DNA of 64,000 bases. It comes from Linnemannia schmuckeri. Lineage: Eukaryota; Mortierellomycota; Mortierellomycetes; Mortierellales; Mortierellaceae. The stretch spans positions 434,001-498,000 of the forward strand of contig JANATG010000015.1 of assembly GCA_029449235.1 (NCBI GenBank), in the 5' to 3' direction. Of the stretch, positions 52,601 to 64,000 are shown one piece after another. Position numbers and translations under genes: made by a program. Under the pieces are notes generated by a model. It did no database searches. It saw only the letters and a program-made list of their open reading frames with translations, and was not told the origin of the DNA. The first letter of the stretch is position 1; every line of letters starts with the position of its first letter.

Positions 52601-55370
52601 CCCTTCCTTGCAAGTTTCCATCAACCGACAGATTCACCCTCCGTAAGATCCATAAGAAAAAACCAACCCTCTCTCCCGCTTTGCCCACCGAAGAAGCTTT
52701 ATTATTATTTTTTGTTTTATTTTCCCTTGGCTCCGGCTCGAATAGATCCGCTCGCAGACTCACTTCCCCATCAACAAACAAAACAACACTTCATATCATT
52801 CGCCACTTCGAAAAAAAAGACGATCAGGACCACAAGGATGAAGATCAACCTAGATTCAATCGGGAGGATCCATTTTGCCATCCACTTTCCCCTTTAGCCT
52901 TTTTGTACTTTCCCCAAGCCATCCTTCTCCGATATACGAGAGCCGCCGTTCTATTTTTCCTTTGATTTTTATTCTTTTTGCGTGTATAGTCTCTCCTTCG
53001 CCCAGACTTCGCCTCGAGGGTACCCCTCCCATTTTATGCCCACACACATCGATGCAACGTCAGCATAAGCGCATTCCTATGAAAACTCAAAGGAGCACAC
53101 CTTTTTTTTGAGATATCCGCATTCATTTTTTATGCTTTGGCACGCTGAATCGTTTAGCGACTGTCTGCCCCTATATCACTTTTCCATGAGGTTCTCTAAG
53201 CGGATAGCCAAAAAAGCAATTGAAATCCGTTCGAGGAGGAGGGCTTCTCTTTGTGGATGGGCGAAGAATTGATTTTTCAGCCCCTTTTCCTGCAGTCGTG
53301 AAAGAAAGAGGTCTAACCCAGTGTTGCTTTGTGTCCTTGTTTTTTTCTTCTCTTTTTGAACGATAGGGAGAAAAAGCAACAAAATACAGCAGCAGCGTGC
53401 AATTGAACCTCATCCCTTTCAATCTTCACCCTCAACCCCCGCCTGTCTCCCCTCTCGCACGAAAGAAACGATATAACCATGACTATTAGCAGTTCAAGGT
53501 AATTATAGTTTTTGTAACGACTCCTTGCAATCACTCTTTTCGTTGCCAGGGCCCCGGAGGATTGAGGTTTTTGAAGGGGGTAACTTTTTCAACACGGTAA
53601 TGCACACACAGAAAAATAACACAAACGAAAAAATGGCATCCGGCGTGGGGAGAGGAAAGATGGGGAAGGGAGGAAAGAGGGCGTGTATTGGTGTATGAGT
53701 ATGAGAGCGCGGACCAAATGGGTGACATGAGTACAAGCATAAAGGGTACACTGAGTCGCGTCTCTTGTGTACCTCTGCCCTCTTCTCTTGAACAGCAGGC
53801 AATTGATACATAAATTGACGCCCAAAGCATGTCCTGACCGGCTGCGTACGATATAAAATAACAGGAGAAGTAACGGCAGCAAATACCGCAGGAGGATTGA
53901 TAATGTGCAGGCAGATGTAACAAGAGCTTGTGTCGGTATTCTATTCAAAAAAGGTCCATGTGGATTGGCACGTTTGCATGATGCCTTCATGGTTTACTAA
54001 GGAAGCATAGTTGTTTAGTTTTTGGCCGAAGCATTTTTCTCTTTTTTCTCTGTTTCTTCCCCCTATCGTTGTCTCTCGCTCGCGCAGCGTCACGCACTCC
54101 CGTCATCTCATGATAGCCACCATGGGAAAAAACGGCAGAAAAAAGAGACATCTATTCAGAGTAGTTTGAATATGAGGGAAGTGAGATGATTTAATTTTCG
54201 CGCGCATGGTAGACAATAGCTACCTTATTGCTGTGATTTTCCTTTGAAGCGGTAATCATGCTTGGTTTATGGCAAGAGTGAGACCACAGAGGCAGTATCC
54301 ATGATTGAGCAATTGCTTCGATAAGAAAAAGGAACGGGTGCGGAGAAGAAGACGAAGAGGGGACAAAGAGATGCAATCACCCCCGAGTTTGATGATGGAA
54401 TGCGCTGTGTGTGTTTTGTGCCAGAAGAGTTTTTTTTATTTTTTCTTTCCTTCCCAGGTCATCCCAGTCAGTCCCATCGCGGTCTTCCCCCTCCCCCTTG
54501 TTTGTCTGTTTGAGCGGTGGACCTTCACCGTTTCCCATCTCCCACAGTCCCTCCCTCCCTTCATCCCACAACACACACGCAGTCAGTGCTGACAAGGTTT
54601 TTACTTTGTGCCAAGTGGCGTTACAAAAATAACAAAAACAAACAGCTATGTCTGATGGCGAAGAAAAGGGTGGTGTTGTCAAGCGATGTCCAGTCTGGCT
54701 ACCACTATCAATGAAGATAGTAATTGGTTTTAAAGACAGAATCGAAGACGAGGAAAAGAAGAGAAAGAAGAGATGAACCCTGGGAATCGAGTTGTCTTAA
54801 TAATATTTTTAATACGAATTTCTTTCGTATGTTAGAAAAGAGAGGGTTCCTTTTTTTATGTCAGTCCTTATTTTGTATTCAAGAGGGAAGGTGGAAGGGG
54901 AGAGAACGTTGTTGGGCGGTGTGATTGTATCTCTCCGGAGGAGGGACAAGAGGGAAAATGAGAGGAGTACAGAGGACAGCAGTTGTACGCAAAGAAAAAA
55001 GCCAAAAAAAAAAAAATAACAAAGGTGCGCAGAGACAGCCTTTATCATGAAGATTGTGTCAATGCTTCTCTTCGTTTTCTTCACTCCCACCCCATCCTTT
55101 CTTTTCAGTTAGGAGTAATTGAGGTGTAAATTTTGTATCAACACACTCTTTTTATTCCTTTATGTATTTGACCAAGCCCAATCCCCTTGGACCCTCGCTA
55201 ATCGAAACACGCTCAATCACTCATTTTTTTTTTATTTTTTATTCTCCTTCGATCCCTTTCTTTTCTTTCCTTCTCTTTCCGCTCTTTACCCTCGACGTAC
55301 TACTTCCTCCTGTCTCCTCCCTTGTAGCAGCCTTGCGGACCCCTCCCCCGTTGTATCCCACGAGTCTGAT
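49656..55370. other. Gene-poor region, 5.7 kb
   Basis: No gene is firmly supported. The stretch includes a possible LINE relic (50340-50759), G/T-rich repeats (52010-52220) and pyrimidine-rich leader-like blocks (52440-52700 and 55210-55330). Open frames at 52520-52965 are of leader-like composition. Part of this DNA may be the long promoter and leader of the zinc-finger gene at 55371. Confidence 0.5.
50340..50759 (+). other. Possible relic of a 5'-truncated LINE
   Basis: A short frame contains CRRHHRTREHVLHC followed by SASIWND, which resembles the Cys/His motif of LINE ORF2 proteins (CRQC...EHVWRC...TAIWKE in the full element here). A run of about 17 A at 50743-50759 stands where a poly(A) tail would be. 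No target duplication was found, so this is weak. Confidence 0.3.
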
Positions 55371-58300
55371 ATGCCCGGCCACTCGTTGCCTTCCATGGAC
55401 CAGTTCCATCAACAGGCCCACTTGCCTCAGCACATGGCCTACCACCAGCACCCTCACCAGCACCAGCAGCACCAGCAGCACCAGCAGCACATCCAGGGCC
55501 AGCACAACCAGCAACCCCAGCCCTCCGCAGACGACCTCGCTGCCCTCGCTGCCCTCGCTCGACCCATCTCCCTCTCTCTCTCCCGATTCAGCAGGGAATG
55601 CACCGCAAGCGTCGTCTTCAGTCTGCAGGACTCTAATCAGGTCCTCGCCCCCTGGAACTCGATCTACATTCCAAAACACTACAGAGTCCCCATCCCCGGA
55701 CAACGACAATCATCTCCAGGTAAAAAAGAGAACTGATTTACCTTCCGTTACCCCTTCCCTCTTCCTTGTGCATATGCACAAACAAGCATAGGAAAATGTT
55801 TTTTCTAATGTCTTCCCTCCCACTCGACGCCACGCCCAGACCAACAATCGACACCCCCCCCCCCCCCCTCCTCCAATCTCCTTCACTCTCCTTGTTGCAT
55901 TGCGCACATACACTCTACCTGTTATCGGTCCTCGGACGGTGTGGGCACACGACAAATAATGGAAACATGGAGGTCAATTGCTCCAAATCAACTCTATATA
56001 TCAAATTCCCCCTTCCCTATGACTCCGCCCTCCGATAGCTGGGTATTCTGCTGCAGAGCACTGCGGTTTAAAAATATATTTCCGTTGGTTGCTCCTCCTG
56101 CTGGCACAGTGTCTCGGTGCTTCGGCCATAATGAGTGATAGTGCCAGTACCATGCTCTCTCCCCCGAATCAATTGAGTACATTATTCTCACTTCTACTCT
56201 GGTTTCCAAAACGTCTGTTAACATACGATCCTCTTACCGGTTTATTCTTGCATAGGAGAGTGCGACCTCGTCCTGAAGATCTTCCCTCGATTAGAGACCT
56301 CGAGCACCAATGTAGACGCCATCAAGATGCAGGATTTAGTTATGCCTTGCGAGCGGTGTCGGGTAAGCTTTAACTCTAGTATCTTCAAGGCTTTTACTTC
56401 CTAAACTCGTTTAGCCTCCTTGGTTCATACTCATACTTTGATTGTCTGATTTCGCCACATGCCATTTAGTTACGGAAGCGGGATATTTTCCAGATTGTTG
56501 GCCCTGATCCGACTGTGCCTTCACCCCAACGGCTTTTCTTCTCGACGGGTGAGATTCGTCTGTTCTTCAAGATTTGCTGTCCACCAGGACATCACACGAC
56601 ACCGCAGGAGAGCGCTTCCTATGTGTAAGCTAAGCCTTCCGCTCTGGGCGCAGCAATGCATGTCACGATCAATCAATTTGTCTCACAGCCAACATATAAA
56701 ACCCCGTAGGCTGACCATACCCCTAATTTTTATTTCCTGTTTAGCTTGACTTTCGAGCTTCACCACGGGAAACGCATCCTTATGTCGGAGACTGTTCGTA
56801 ATGCTGGACCAGGATTGTTCCCTGAACCCGCCCCTGCCATCATGGATTTTGGAGCTGGCGCACCGCGTACCACCAAGCGAAGAATGTCCATGTCTCCTCC
56901 GTAAGTGACATTTGATTCAGTAGCTATCTTTATGTTTGCTGTTACATATTTGCCGAACTGCTTACTAATGTATATCCATCCAATCTGTATAGTTATGACC
57001 AAGAATCTGATCACACCTTGGCACGCAAACGATCTGCCATTATGTCTCTGGACCACCTCATTTCGGCAAATGCGGCGTCGGTTCAGGCGGATAGTTCTGC
57101 ACCATCAAGCGCAACGACTATGACAGATCCTCATTCACCAACCGCAGTTGTACCGTCATCACCCAGTTCTTACCACCATGACCACGATGAAGCAGGCATG
57201 CGTGCAAGGACAAAGAGCATGTCCTTTGAAGATCAGGCCCCGACATCGTGGTCATATGGAAAGGGATCAAGGTCCGGTTCCGAGCGTGCTGAAGACCCTC
57301 AGCCCAAAAACACCTCCAGCGGTACTAAAACGCCCAAGAAACGCCAGGAACCTCACGAACTGAGCGAGTTGGGTATCGGTCAGCGAGCTTCCGCTAATTT
57401 GCATGCCGCCTATGTCAGCAGCCAGCTGAAGGAGCTCTCCAAGGCTGGTCTCCCCACGGACGGTGTTGTTCTTCCAGAAGGAGCCGCCAAGCCCAAAAGC
57501 AACAAGCCCAAGCCATCTCATGCCTGCCCTGAGCCTGATTGCGACAAGAGCTTCTCACGCCTCTTCAACCTTCGGTCACACATGCGGACGCACTCCAAGG
57601 CTCGCCCTTTTGTTTGCGAATCATGCCAATTTGCATTCTCCAGACGCCATGATCGGGATCGCCACGCCAAGAAGCATTTGTCGGAGAAGCCCTACAAGTG
57701 TATTGTATGCGAGGCAACCTTTGTTCGGCAGGACGCACTTGTTCGCCACCTTCGCATGGACGGTGTTTTGAATCAGTGCATGGCAGCTATGGAGCAGCGC
57801 GCTCTGCAACTTGGCGACAACAACAACGGATACATGTTGGCCGCAAAGCAGCAGGCTCACGACGAGCAGCAGCAGGAGGACCGACGAGATGCGGACGGAA
57901 AGCAAGGCGCTCGTCAGTCAAATGTCTTGAAGAAATCCAAGAGCGAAAACGATAACGAGAGTGCAGGACAAGCCATCACCGGAGCGGGTGCTGAAGGCGA
58001 GCATGCAGACATCAAAGGCAAGTCTGAGAAAGTTCCGGAGATCAAAGCACCCACTTCAGGAGCGTCTTCCTCGGCAGCTTTGCGCCAGGCCACGGCGGTG
58101 GACTCTTCGATTCGGGAAGGAGGTGCACATCCACCTAAAGGAGTATTCTCAAGACCGCCTAGCCCTCACCACCCAGCCGGACCGAGCCCCAGTTCTGGGT
58201 CATTTGATGGCCACGCCAATTATGACCGCAGCAAACCTCATTCGTTTGCCCATGTCCCACCACCTCCTGGTCAACAGGAATATTATGGAGATGATCGATA

Positions 58301-58832
58301 CGGAGGAATGGCCCCTCAACCTCGATCGTTCTATCCCAGCCCGTCGCGTACTCACTCGCGATCGCATTCGCAAACACAGTCGCAATCGCAGCCCTACCCA
58401 GTGGGTCCTGACTACCACCCTTCCGGTCATCCAGAGTCCGCAGCTTCAGGCTACGTATACCATGGAGCCCAACCTAAATATCCAGCGATGGCTCCTCAGG
58501 GACCAGCCTATCGTGATCACCCATCTGGCTATGGGTACCAGAGACCTCCCTCGCCATTGTCGACATTGGCCCGTTATAACGAGCGCCCACCTCAAGGACA
58601 GGACTCAAGGGCCTATGGCTCGTATGGGGAGCACCAGAGTGTTGATCACTTTGAGTCCTATCCTCCACGCGATGCTGCTTTGGACAAGCCCGTCGAAGGG
58701 ACTATCCCTGGACATCAGTCTTGGACGGCAACGAACGGACCCGAAGCGCTCGAGGATCAGACTGACGAGCCTGACAAGTCGATCTTTGATGCTGCAGTGG
58801 GTCTTCTTCGTATCCGTTCATCCCAATGGTGA
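55371..58832 (+). CDS. C2H2 zinc-finger transcription factor, Crz1-like finger array
   Basis: Five exons (55371-55719, 56256-56362, 56470-56624, 56745-56900, 56993-58832) join to 868 residues. Residues 24-52 are a His/Gln tract. A conserved-looking block, with no family I recognise, runs from about 117 to 255 (LVLKIFPRLETS, VMPCERCRLRKRDIF, GEIRLFFKICCPPGHH). Three C2H2-type fingers lie at about 431-518: SRLFNLRSHMRTH, then FSRRHDRDRHAKKH, then a third with FVRQDALVRHL and a final Cys. Their order and spacing resemble Crz1/Prz1, the calcineurin-responsive factors. The last 330 residues are disordered, with Ser/Arg/Gln and Pro/Tyr-rich runs. Calcium control is only a suggestion from the fingers; no clear calcineurin docking site was found. 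The start at 55371 is chosen because the frame upstream of it is leader-like. Confidence 0.78.
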
Positions 58833-59083
58833 GGTTCTCCTTCCCGGCGGTTATCCGCTCCACTTCCCCACTCCACCCCACACTCATCTGAACATATCAC
58901 CCTCGCATTTATAAAATAAAACCATGTACAATATTGCCAGCATTTCAATACCCTTAGGCCCCTTCTACTTTCTTGCAATGATGTGGCAAACCATGTAAAC
59001 AATGAAGGCAGTCACAGTTAGGTTCGTTGGAGCCTTAACATGCTCAAAGGAAAAACCATCTTCAACATCTCAAGTCCACACAA

Positions 59084-60984
59084 ATGTCTGAGCCAGTGGA
59101 ATCCGATCGCAAGGAAACGATGGTCGTCGATGGTTATGTCGCCACACCATCAGTTGCAGGAGCTGAAACCGCCACAGCAAGTGAGGATACTCAGGATACA
59201 GCAGCAAAAACCTTATCAACTGCGGACCAGTTGAGCACGCCTGCCTCTCATAGCACCATTGACAACAACGGCAAAAGCAACCCCAATAACCCTTTCTGGA
59301 AACCAAGAGCACCACCCATGATGGGACCTGACGGAAAACCCCTTTCGAGGAACGCCACAAAGAAGCTTTTGAAGCAACAGCAGTTTCTGGAACGAAGACC
59401 TCAGATGCGCGCTCAGGAGAAGCTTAAGCGGAAACAGAAAGATCAGAAGCGTCGCGAGGCCATTGAAGCTGGTATGTGAAAATGCGCCGGGGGTTCCTTT
59501 CTTTTTGGCGCGTTCTCACTCACACTTTGGGTTTCGTTGTATTTTGCAGAATGAAGGCTTGTTAGGACGAAAGACGCTAAATGCATAATTTGACTTCATG
59601 TGAATAGGACTGATCGCACCGCCACCAAAACGACAAAAGCTCGACCAGATCCAGTCAGGAATCACGATTGGGATAGACATGGCCTTTGACGACTTGATGC
59701 TTGAGAAGGTACCTACAAGAAAGTGTATAGATCTTCTTCAGTGTCATGTCAACAGGTTCTCAGCCGAGTAGACTAACAACCTGCTCATGTCTCCACGATA
59801 ATGGTATTGAATCACGACTTAGGAGGTGAAGTCGATGGTGGATCAGATCAAGCGCTGCTACTCTCACAACAGGACGTGTGGAAAGATTGTGCACCTGGCG
59901 TTGACATCATTTACGGGACAGTCCAGAAAGGAGTTTGACAAGCGTGCTAACGGATTTGAGCTCTGGCGCAACTTTACGATCCACGACAAGAGTCTGGAGG
60001 AGGTGTGGCCTTCAGAGGAGATCCCTGGTAGTGTTCGTATTGAAGAACTGAAGAAGCTGCAAGTCATTGCCTCGGCAAAGTCTGAGGCTGCAAAGGCCAA
60101 AGCTTTGGCCGCTTCTGCAGCCGCAGTGTCCTCTGACGCCACCAAGTCTTCTTCTGGAGATGCGTCGACAGAGGTACAGACTTTGGAATCGGCTTTGCCC
60201 GCCGCCATAAACGCCACTAATACCATCACTGCAACGTCAATAGCAGCCTCGACGGAAGAATATCCAACAGCAGAGGAGATCAAGGTCCTGGAGGCAGAGC
60301 GTGCGTTGAAGGAGGAGAGTCTGGCGATGATTCCAGCAGTGAAAAAAGTAGTGTACTTGAGCGCGGATTCACCCAACACGATTACGAAGCTCGATCCTGG
60401 TACGTGCTATATTCTTGGTGGTATTGTCGACAAGAACCGTTTCCCTAACTTGTGTCAGAGCAAGGCTGAAAAGCTCGGGATTGAGACGGCTCAGTTGCCC
60501 ATCGGAGAGTACATTCAAATGTCCAGTCGCCGTGTCCTTACCGTCAACCAAGGTACCTTTTTTTCTTACTTTTTTAACTTTTTGCATGGTTTTAGGGATT
60601 GTATGTTACCTTTTCATTACTTCCATGTAAATCTAACTGTCTTTCAATTTGATTTGGGACGTAGTGTTTGAAATTTTGCTTCAGTTTATTGAATGCAATG
60701 ACTGGAAGGAGGCTTTCCTGAAGGTGATTCCTCAGCGCAAGTTGGAGGAGAAGCAGAGGATCCGACGCGGTACTGAGGCATGGAGGAAAAAGTATGGTCC
60801 AGATGCTGGCACAGGACGTCCCTCGAACGGGGGAGGCAGCGGCACCAACAGTATGACGAGCAGTGTTGCGGGGGATGAGAGTGATCATTACAGCGAGGAT
60901 GATGACAACGAAGACGATAACGACAATGGCAATGATGAGGATGATCATGATGATGGTGATAAGGTGGAAGGCACTAAGGAGTAG
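59084..60984 (+). CDS. tRNA (guanine-N1-)-methyltransferase Trm10
   Basis: Four exons (59084-59471, 59608-59708, 59823-60552, 60665-60984) join to 512 residues. Trm10 methylates N1 of purine 9 in tRNAs, using S-adenosylmethionine in a SPOUT fold. The N-terminus is Lys/Arg-rich (about residues 90-130) and probably binds tRNA. Family blocks are GITIGIDMAFDDLM near 145, SADSPNTITKLDPGTCYILGGIVDKNR near 342, LGIETAQLPIGEY near 380 and RRVLTVNQVFEIL near 398. An Ala/Ser/Lys-rich insert of about 90 residues (243-335) splits the catalytic domain, which makes the protein much longer than yeast Trm10. The C-terminus is a highly acidic Asp/Glu tail. Confidence 0.92.
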
Positions 60985-61828
60985 TATTGCATACATTCAA
61001 AAAAAAATCAATAAAATTCTTGTGTCCCTTCAGAATGCTTAATTTTGTTTTCCCAGGGTCTGAGTTGGGAGTCGGGATTCTTTTTGGTGATTCAAGAATG
61101 CGCTTGTGAAAAAGAGAGGCGCCTACGAAGTGTTACTTGGATGTTATTTGGACTGAGCAGAATGAATTCCTTACTTGCATCGAGCGGTGCGGCCGTTGAT
61201 CTTATTTGACTTGATCTCTTGCCTTTTGCCCGCGCTATCGAGCGGTTCTGGAGCGAGCAGGCTAATGGGTTCCCTCCCCGATGCAGTCTCTTTTGAGGGC
61301 GATCACTTATGATCTTTTGTTTGGTCAGTACTTCTTCCGAGATGCTACGAGTGCCTTTTTTTTTTTTTTTTTTTTTTTTTTGAGATGACCCACCCTGCTC
61401 GTCACCCACATGCATATTTGTTGTCTTTTTTTTTTTTTTTTTTTTTTTTTACACCCACTAGCTGCTCACTGATCTTCCCTCGAAACCCAGCCAGAAGGGG
61501 CGCCACCAAGTGCTTTTTTTTTTTTTCTTCTCTTTTGTGATCAAGACGGATCTGTCACACTCCGCCAATAGTGTCGCCATCTTTATCCACCGGAGACTGA
61601 AATATGGCTCAGAAGGAGAGACGAACAAGATGAGGAAAGGGAGGGGCGCTGAGTTGGAGACAGTCACTCCTTTAGTGATGGAAGACCTTATTTTGCTTTT
61701 TGTTGTTTCTTACCTTTTTTTTCTTCCTTTTCTTCATTCCCCACCCATCTTTCACATAAACACCACCTCCCTCCTTCCCTTCCCTTCCCCTCCCCTTTCC
61801 CCTTCGTCAGCACACATACTCGCAAACC
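60985..61828. other. Intergenic region with two long T tracts
   Basis: No gene is seen. Runs of 26 T (61356-61381) and 25 T (61426-61450) lie 44 bp apart, and a shorter one at about 61514-61525. The last 80 bp are a C/T-rich leader before the transporter start. Confidence 0.6.
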
Positions 61829-63496
61829 ATGTCGCTGGTCTCTGTTACCTACGGCCTGTCCATCACCACGATCGTCCTCTTTGGGCTCGTGGCCATGATC
61901 CTCGCTCACCGCCGTCAAAAAATCAAGAAGGACACCACAGAGTTCTTCTTGACTGCCCGTCGTTCCGTCCCTGAGCGTACCATCGCTTGGTCCTTCTATG
62001 CCTCCGGAGTTGGTGCCTGGTATGTTATGCCCATCACCCCTTTTTTCTTTGTTCCGAGATAAAGCGCTTCTTGTACTCAATATTAACCCAATCCTTTTCC
62101 TGTCAATAACAGGGTTATCACTGCCATGCCTGCATATGTTGTTTCGGCAGGAATCGTCGGTTTGGTTGCCTATGCTGTCTCGTGTGGTCTCCCCATCTTC
62201 CTGGTTGCTCGTGTGGGAGCCGTGTTGCATCGCAAATATCCCGGCGTCCTCTCGCTTGGAGATTTTGTTCAGTGGCGCTTTGGAGCTATCCCCATGGTCG
62301 TTGTCACTCTCGTCATGTTGTTGAACATGTTCATCGCCCTCACCGCCGAGTACACCGCGATCGGTAACCTGTTTGAGCAAATCATTGGCGGTCCTCGCCT
62401 GCCCATTGTCCTTGTGGTTGCCATTGTCACCTCGGTCTACACTGCTGCCGGTGGTCTCTACGTCTCGATCTTGACCGACGTTGCCCAGGGAGTCTTTGGA
62501 GTCCTCCTCTTGGTCATCATGGCTGTCTATGTTGCCGTTACCTACCGTCCCGAGAGCTTGCCCACTCCTTTACCCGAGGCCATTGGAGCCAACTACTGGG
62601 GTTGGGCTGCCGTCGGCGCCATGCCCATCTCGATGACCTGTGCCACTATCTTCTCTGAGGGTCCTTGGCAGCGTATTTGGGCCTCGGCTGATGAGAAGGC
62701 TCTTAAGCGTGGATCGCTCTGGGGTGCTTTGGGTCTTGTTGTCGTCTGCTTCCTGTACGGGTTCGGCGGCTTCTTGGCCATGTGGGCTGGCTTTCCTCTG
62801 GCGGACCCCTATGGATCAACTGGATTCTTTGACCTCCTTGGCGCTGGAAAGGAATCAGCCCCCGCTTGGATTGTTGTCCTCGCTGCCCTGTCCGTTGTCA
62901 CCATGAACGAAGGATGTGTCGATTCCCTTCAGAACGCCATTGTCGATACGTTAGCTTCTCGTTTCTTCCGCGGAAAGAGTGTCTGGTACCCTCGTGTGTT
63001 GGTCTTCCTGATCAACATCCCCATTGTCTTTGTCTCGCTCAAGGGCTACAACATTGTCATCCTCTTCCTGATCGGAAACTTGGTTTGCACCATCTGCGCT
63101 GTGCCATTGTTGATGGGTCTTGTCACCCGGTTTGAGGGCTTTATCACTGGATGGTCAATGGTCTCGGGCATTATTACCGGATTCTTCTCAATCGTCGTCT
63201 TTGGATACGTGAAGAAGGGCAGCATGGCAGACGGATTGCACTATACCTTTGTCGAGTCGTACGATTGGCCCTCGTTTGTCCTTCCCTTGGTCTTTTCTTT
63301 CCTCGGATCCATGTTGGCCGCTACCGTCGAGAAGTATCTCCGCATGGCCTGTGGATTCAAGTACCCAGTCCCATTGACCTTGCCTCCTGAGGCTGCCGGA
63401 TCGGAGCATGGCGAGGAGGGCTCTGACTCGAAGACTAGCTCCCTTCGTGATGTGGAATTATACGGACCCGACAAGCGTGTCACTGAGATGAAGTGA
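61829..63496 (+). CDS. Sodium:solute symporter (SSS) family transporter
   Basis: Two exons (61829-62019, 62113-63496) join to 524 residues. About 13 hydrophobic segments cover the protein. Family marks are the early EFFLTARRSV followed by IAWSFYASGVGAWV, GDFVQWRFG, TAEYTAIG, VYTAAGGLYVSILTDVAQG and SEGPWQRIWAS. SSS carriers use a sodium or proton gradient to import small solutes. The N-terminal pattern differs from the urea carrier Dur3, so a proline- or pantothenate-like or unknown substrate is as likely. The cytosolic C-tail is Glu/Ser-rich and short. The intron interrupts the codon for Trp in GAWV. The start context is ACCATGT. Confidence 0.88.
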
Positions 63497-64000
63497 GCAC
63501 TCAGTATGGAGTGAAGATGATATAAGAGAGAATTGTGGGTTTGAGGATGATTTGTTGTTTTTTTGAAGTATTTTTTATCCCTAGCCCTTTCTGATATTTC
63601 TTTTGTTTTCCTCTGATCTGTTCCTTTTTGTTCACGTCGATAACCTTTTCTGCACTTTTGCTTCCATTTCTTTATTTCACTCTTGCATTTCTCTTCTATC
63701 ATTCCTTTTTTACTTTTACACCCTAATTTCTTGGAGGTTTTTCTACTTCACTTTTTATACCATTTTTGAATGTTCTCAACTTGGTTTTCTTTTATTTATT
63801 TTGCCAGTGGATTTCATTCGACGAATAGCGCAGGGGGTGCCCGTGTGTGGTTTTTCTTAAAGCAATTGGTTCCTACGAACCATGTTGCTTGAAAGGCAAA
63901 GATTCACTCGAGCTGAGATCATACCCTAACGACCAGATAAGGATAATGCCTGCGATGGGAACAACGCGCTATTCACTATGTTGATGAACCTTTGCAGTAC
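63497..64000. other. 3' flank of the symporter gene
   Basis: This is T-rich sequence without a supported gene. Confidence 0.55.

Noticed and set aside
52520..52965. Two overlapping plus-strand frames of about 100 residues
   Set aside because: They are Ser/Pro/Phe-rich, leader-like, and no splice sites join them to a downstream gene.
53500..54000. Minus-strand frames of 100-130 residues in three overlapping phases
   Set aside because: All three phases are open at once, which is typical of chance, and no domain is visible.
55162..55791. Alternative frame over the first exon of the zinc-finger gene
   Set aside because: Its Ser/Pro/Thr composition looks plausible, but joining it to the next exon gives an immediate stop (TGA after six codons), while the chosen frame continues.
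1..64000. CRISPR array, operon, prophage or toxin-type system
   Set aside because: The window is eukaryotic, with introns throughout. No regularly spaced repeats with unique spacers and no such genes were seen.

Overview
The window looks like nuclear DNA of an early-diverging fungus. Short spliceosomal introns with GTAAGT-like donors interrupt most genes, leaders are long and pyrimidine-rich with T-tracts up to 42 nt, and the proteins are fungal: NUR1, ECM15-type UPF0045, an ARE-type sterol acyltransferase, a Crz1-like zinc-finger factor and an EI24/RRT8-like membrane protein. The style suggests Mucoromycota and perhaps Mortierellaceae, but that placement is an inference and no rRNA or barcode is present.

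Layout. 1-2.4 kb has no protein gene and ends in a minus-strand tRNA-Asp. 2.56-12.66 kb is a complete bicistronic non-LTR retrotransposon (LINE): ORF1 has a CCHC knuckle, and a very long ORF2 carries endonuclease, reverse transcriptase and RNase H. It ends in a poly(A) tail and is bounded by a perfect 16-bp target-site duplication. At 13.5-14.8 kb two 5'-truncated copies of the same family are nested at one site. 15.1-17.5 kb holds a tandem duplication of a UPF0045 gene with one live and one dead copy. 17.7-25.3 kb is a normal gene block: NUR1, V-ATPase subunit D, a His-rich unknown protein and a DUF1772-like membrane protein. After a 4.3-kb gap come a sterol O-acyltransferase (ARE), a HINT3-type HIT protein and an EI24-like protein. 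A Tc1/mariner relic, a Golgi-type glycosyltransferase and a secreted beta-helix protein follow, and 41.7-44.4 kb is a decayed succinyl-CoA ligase beta gene. 49.0 kb carries a YdcZ-type membrane protein. The right end holds a C2H2 transcription factor, TRM10 and a sodium:solute symporter, separated by gene-poor DNA.

The genes do not form a cluster. They are ordinary single genes of membrane trafficking and lipid storage (VMA8, ARE, EI24/RRT8-like), nuclear organisation (NUR1), RNA modification (TRM10), transport and the cell surface. The unusual content is the retrotransposon. Its ORF2 is about twice the usual length: RT and RNase H are about 1,100 residues apart, separated by a Lys-rich stretch, a Ser/Pro-rich segment written in pyrimidines and a tandem-repeat coil. 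Its two ORFs overlap as TAATG, the arrangement known to couple translation in the SART1 element. Gene coordinates for spliced genes were built by hand from donor and acceptor sites and frame continuity; no transcript data were available.
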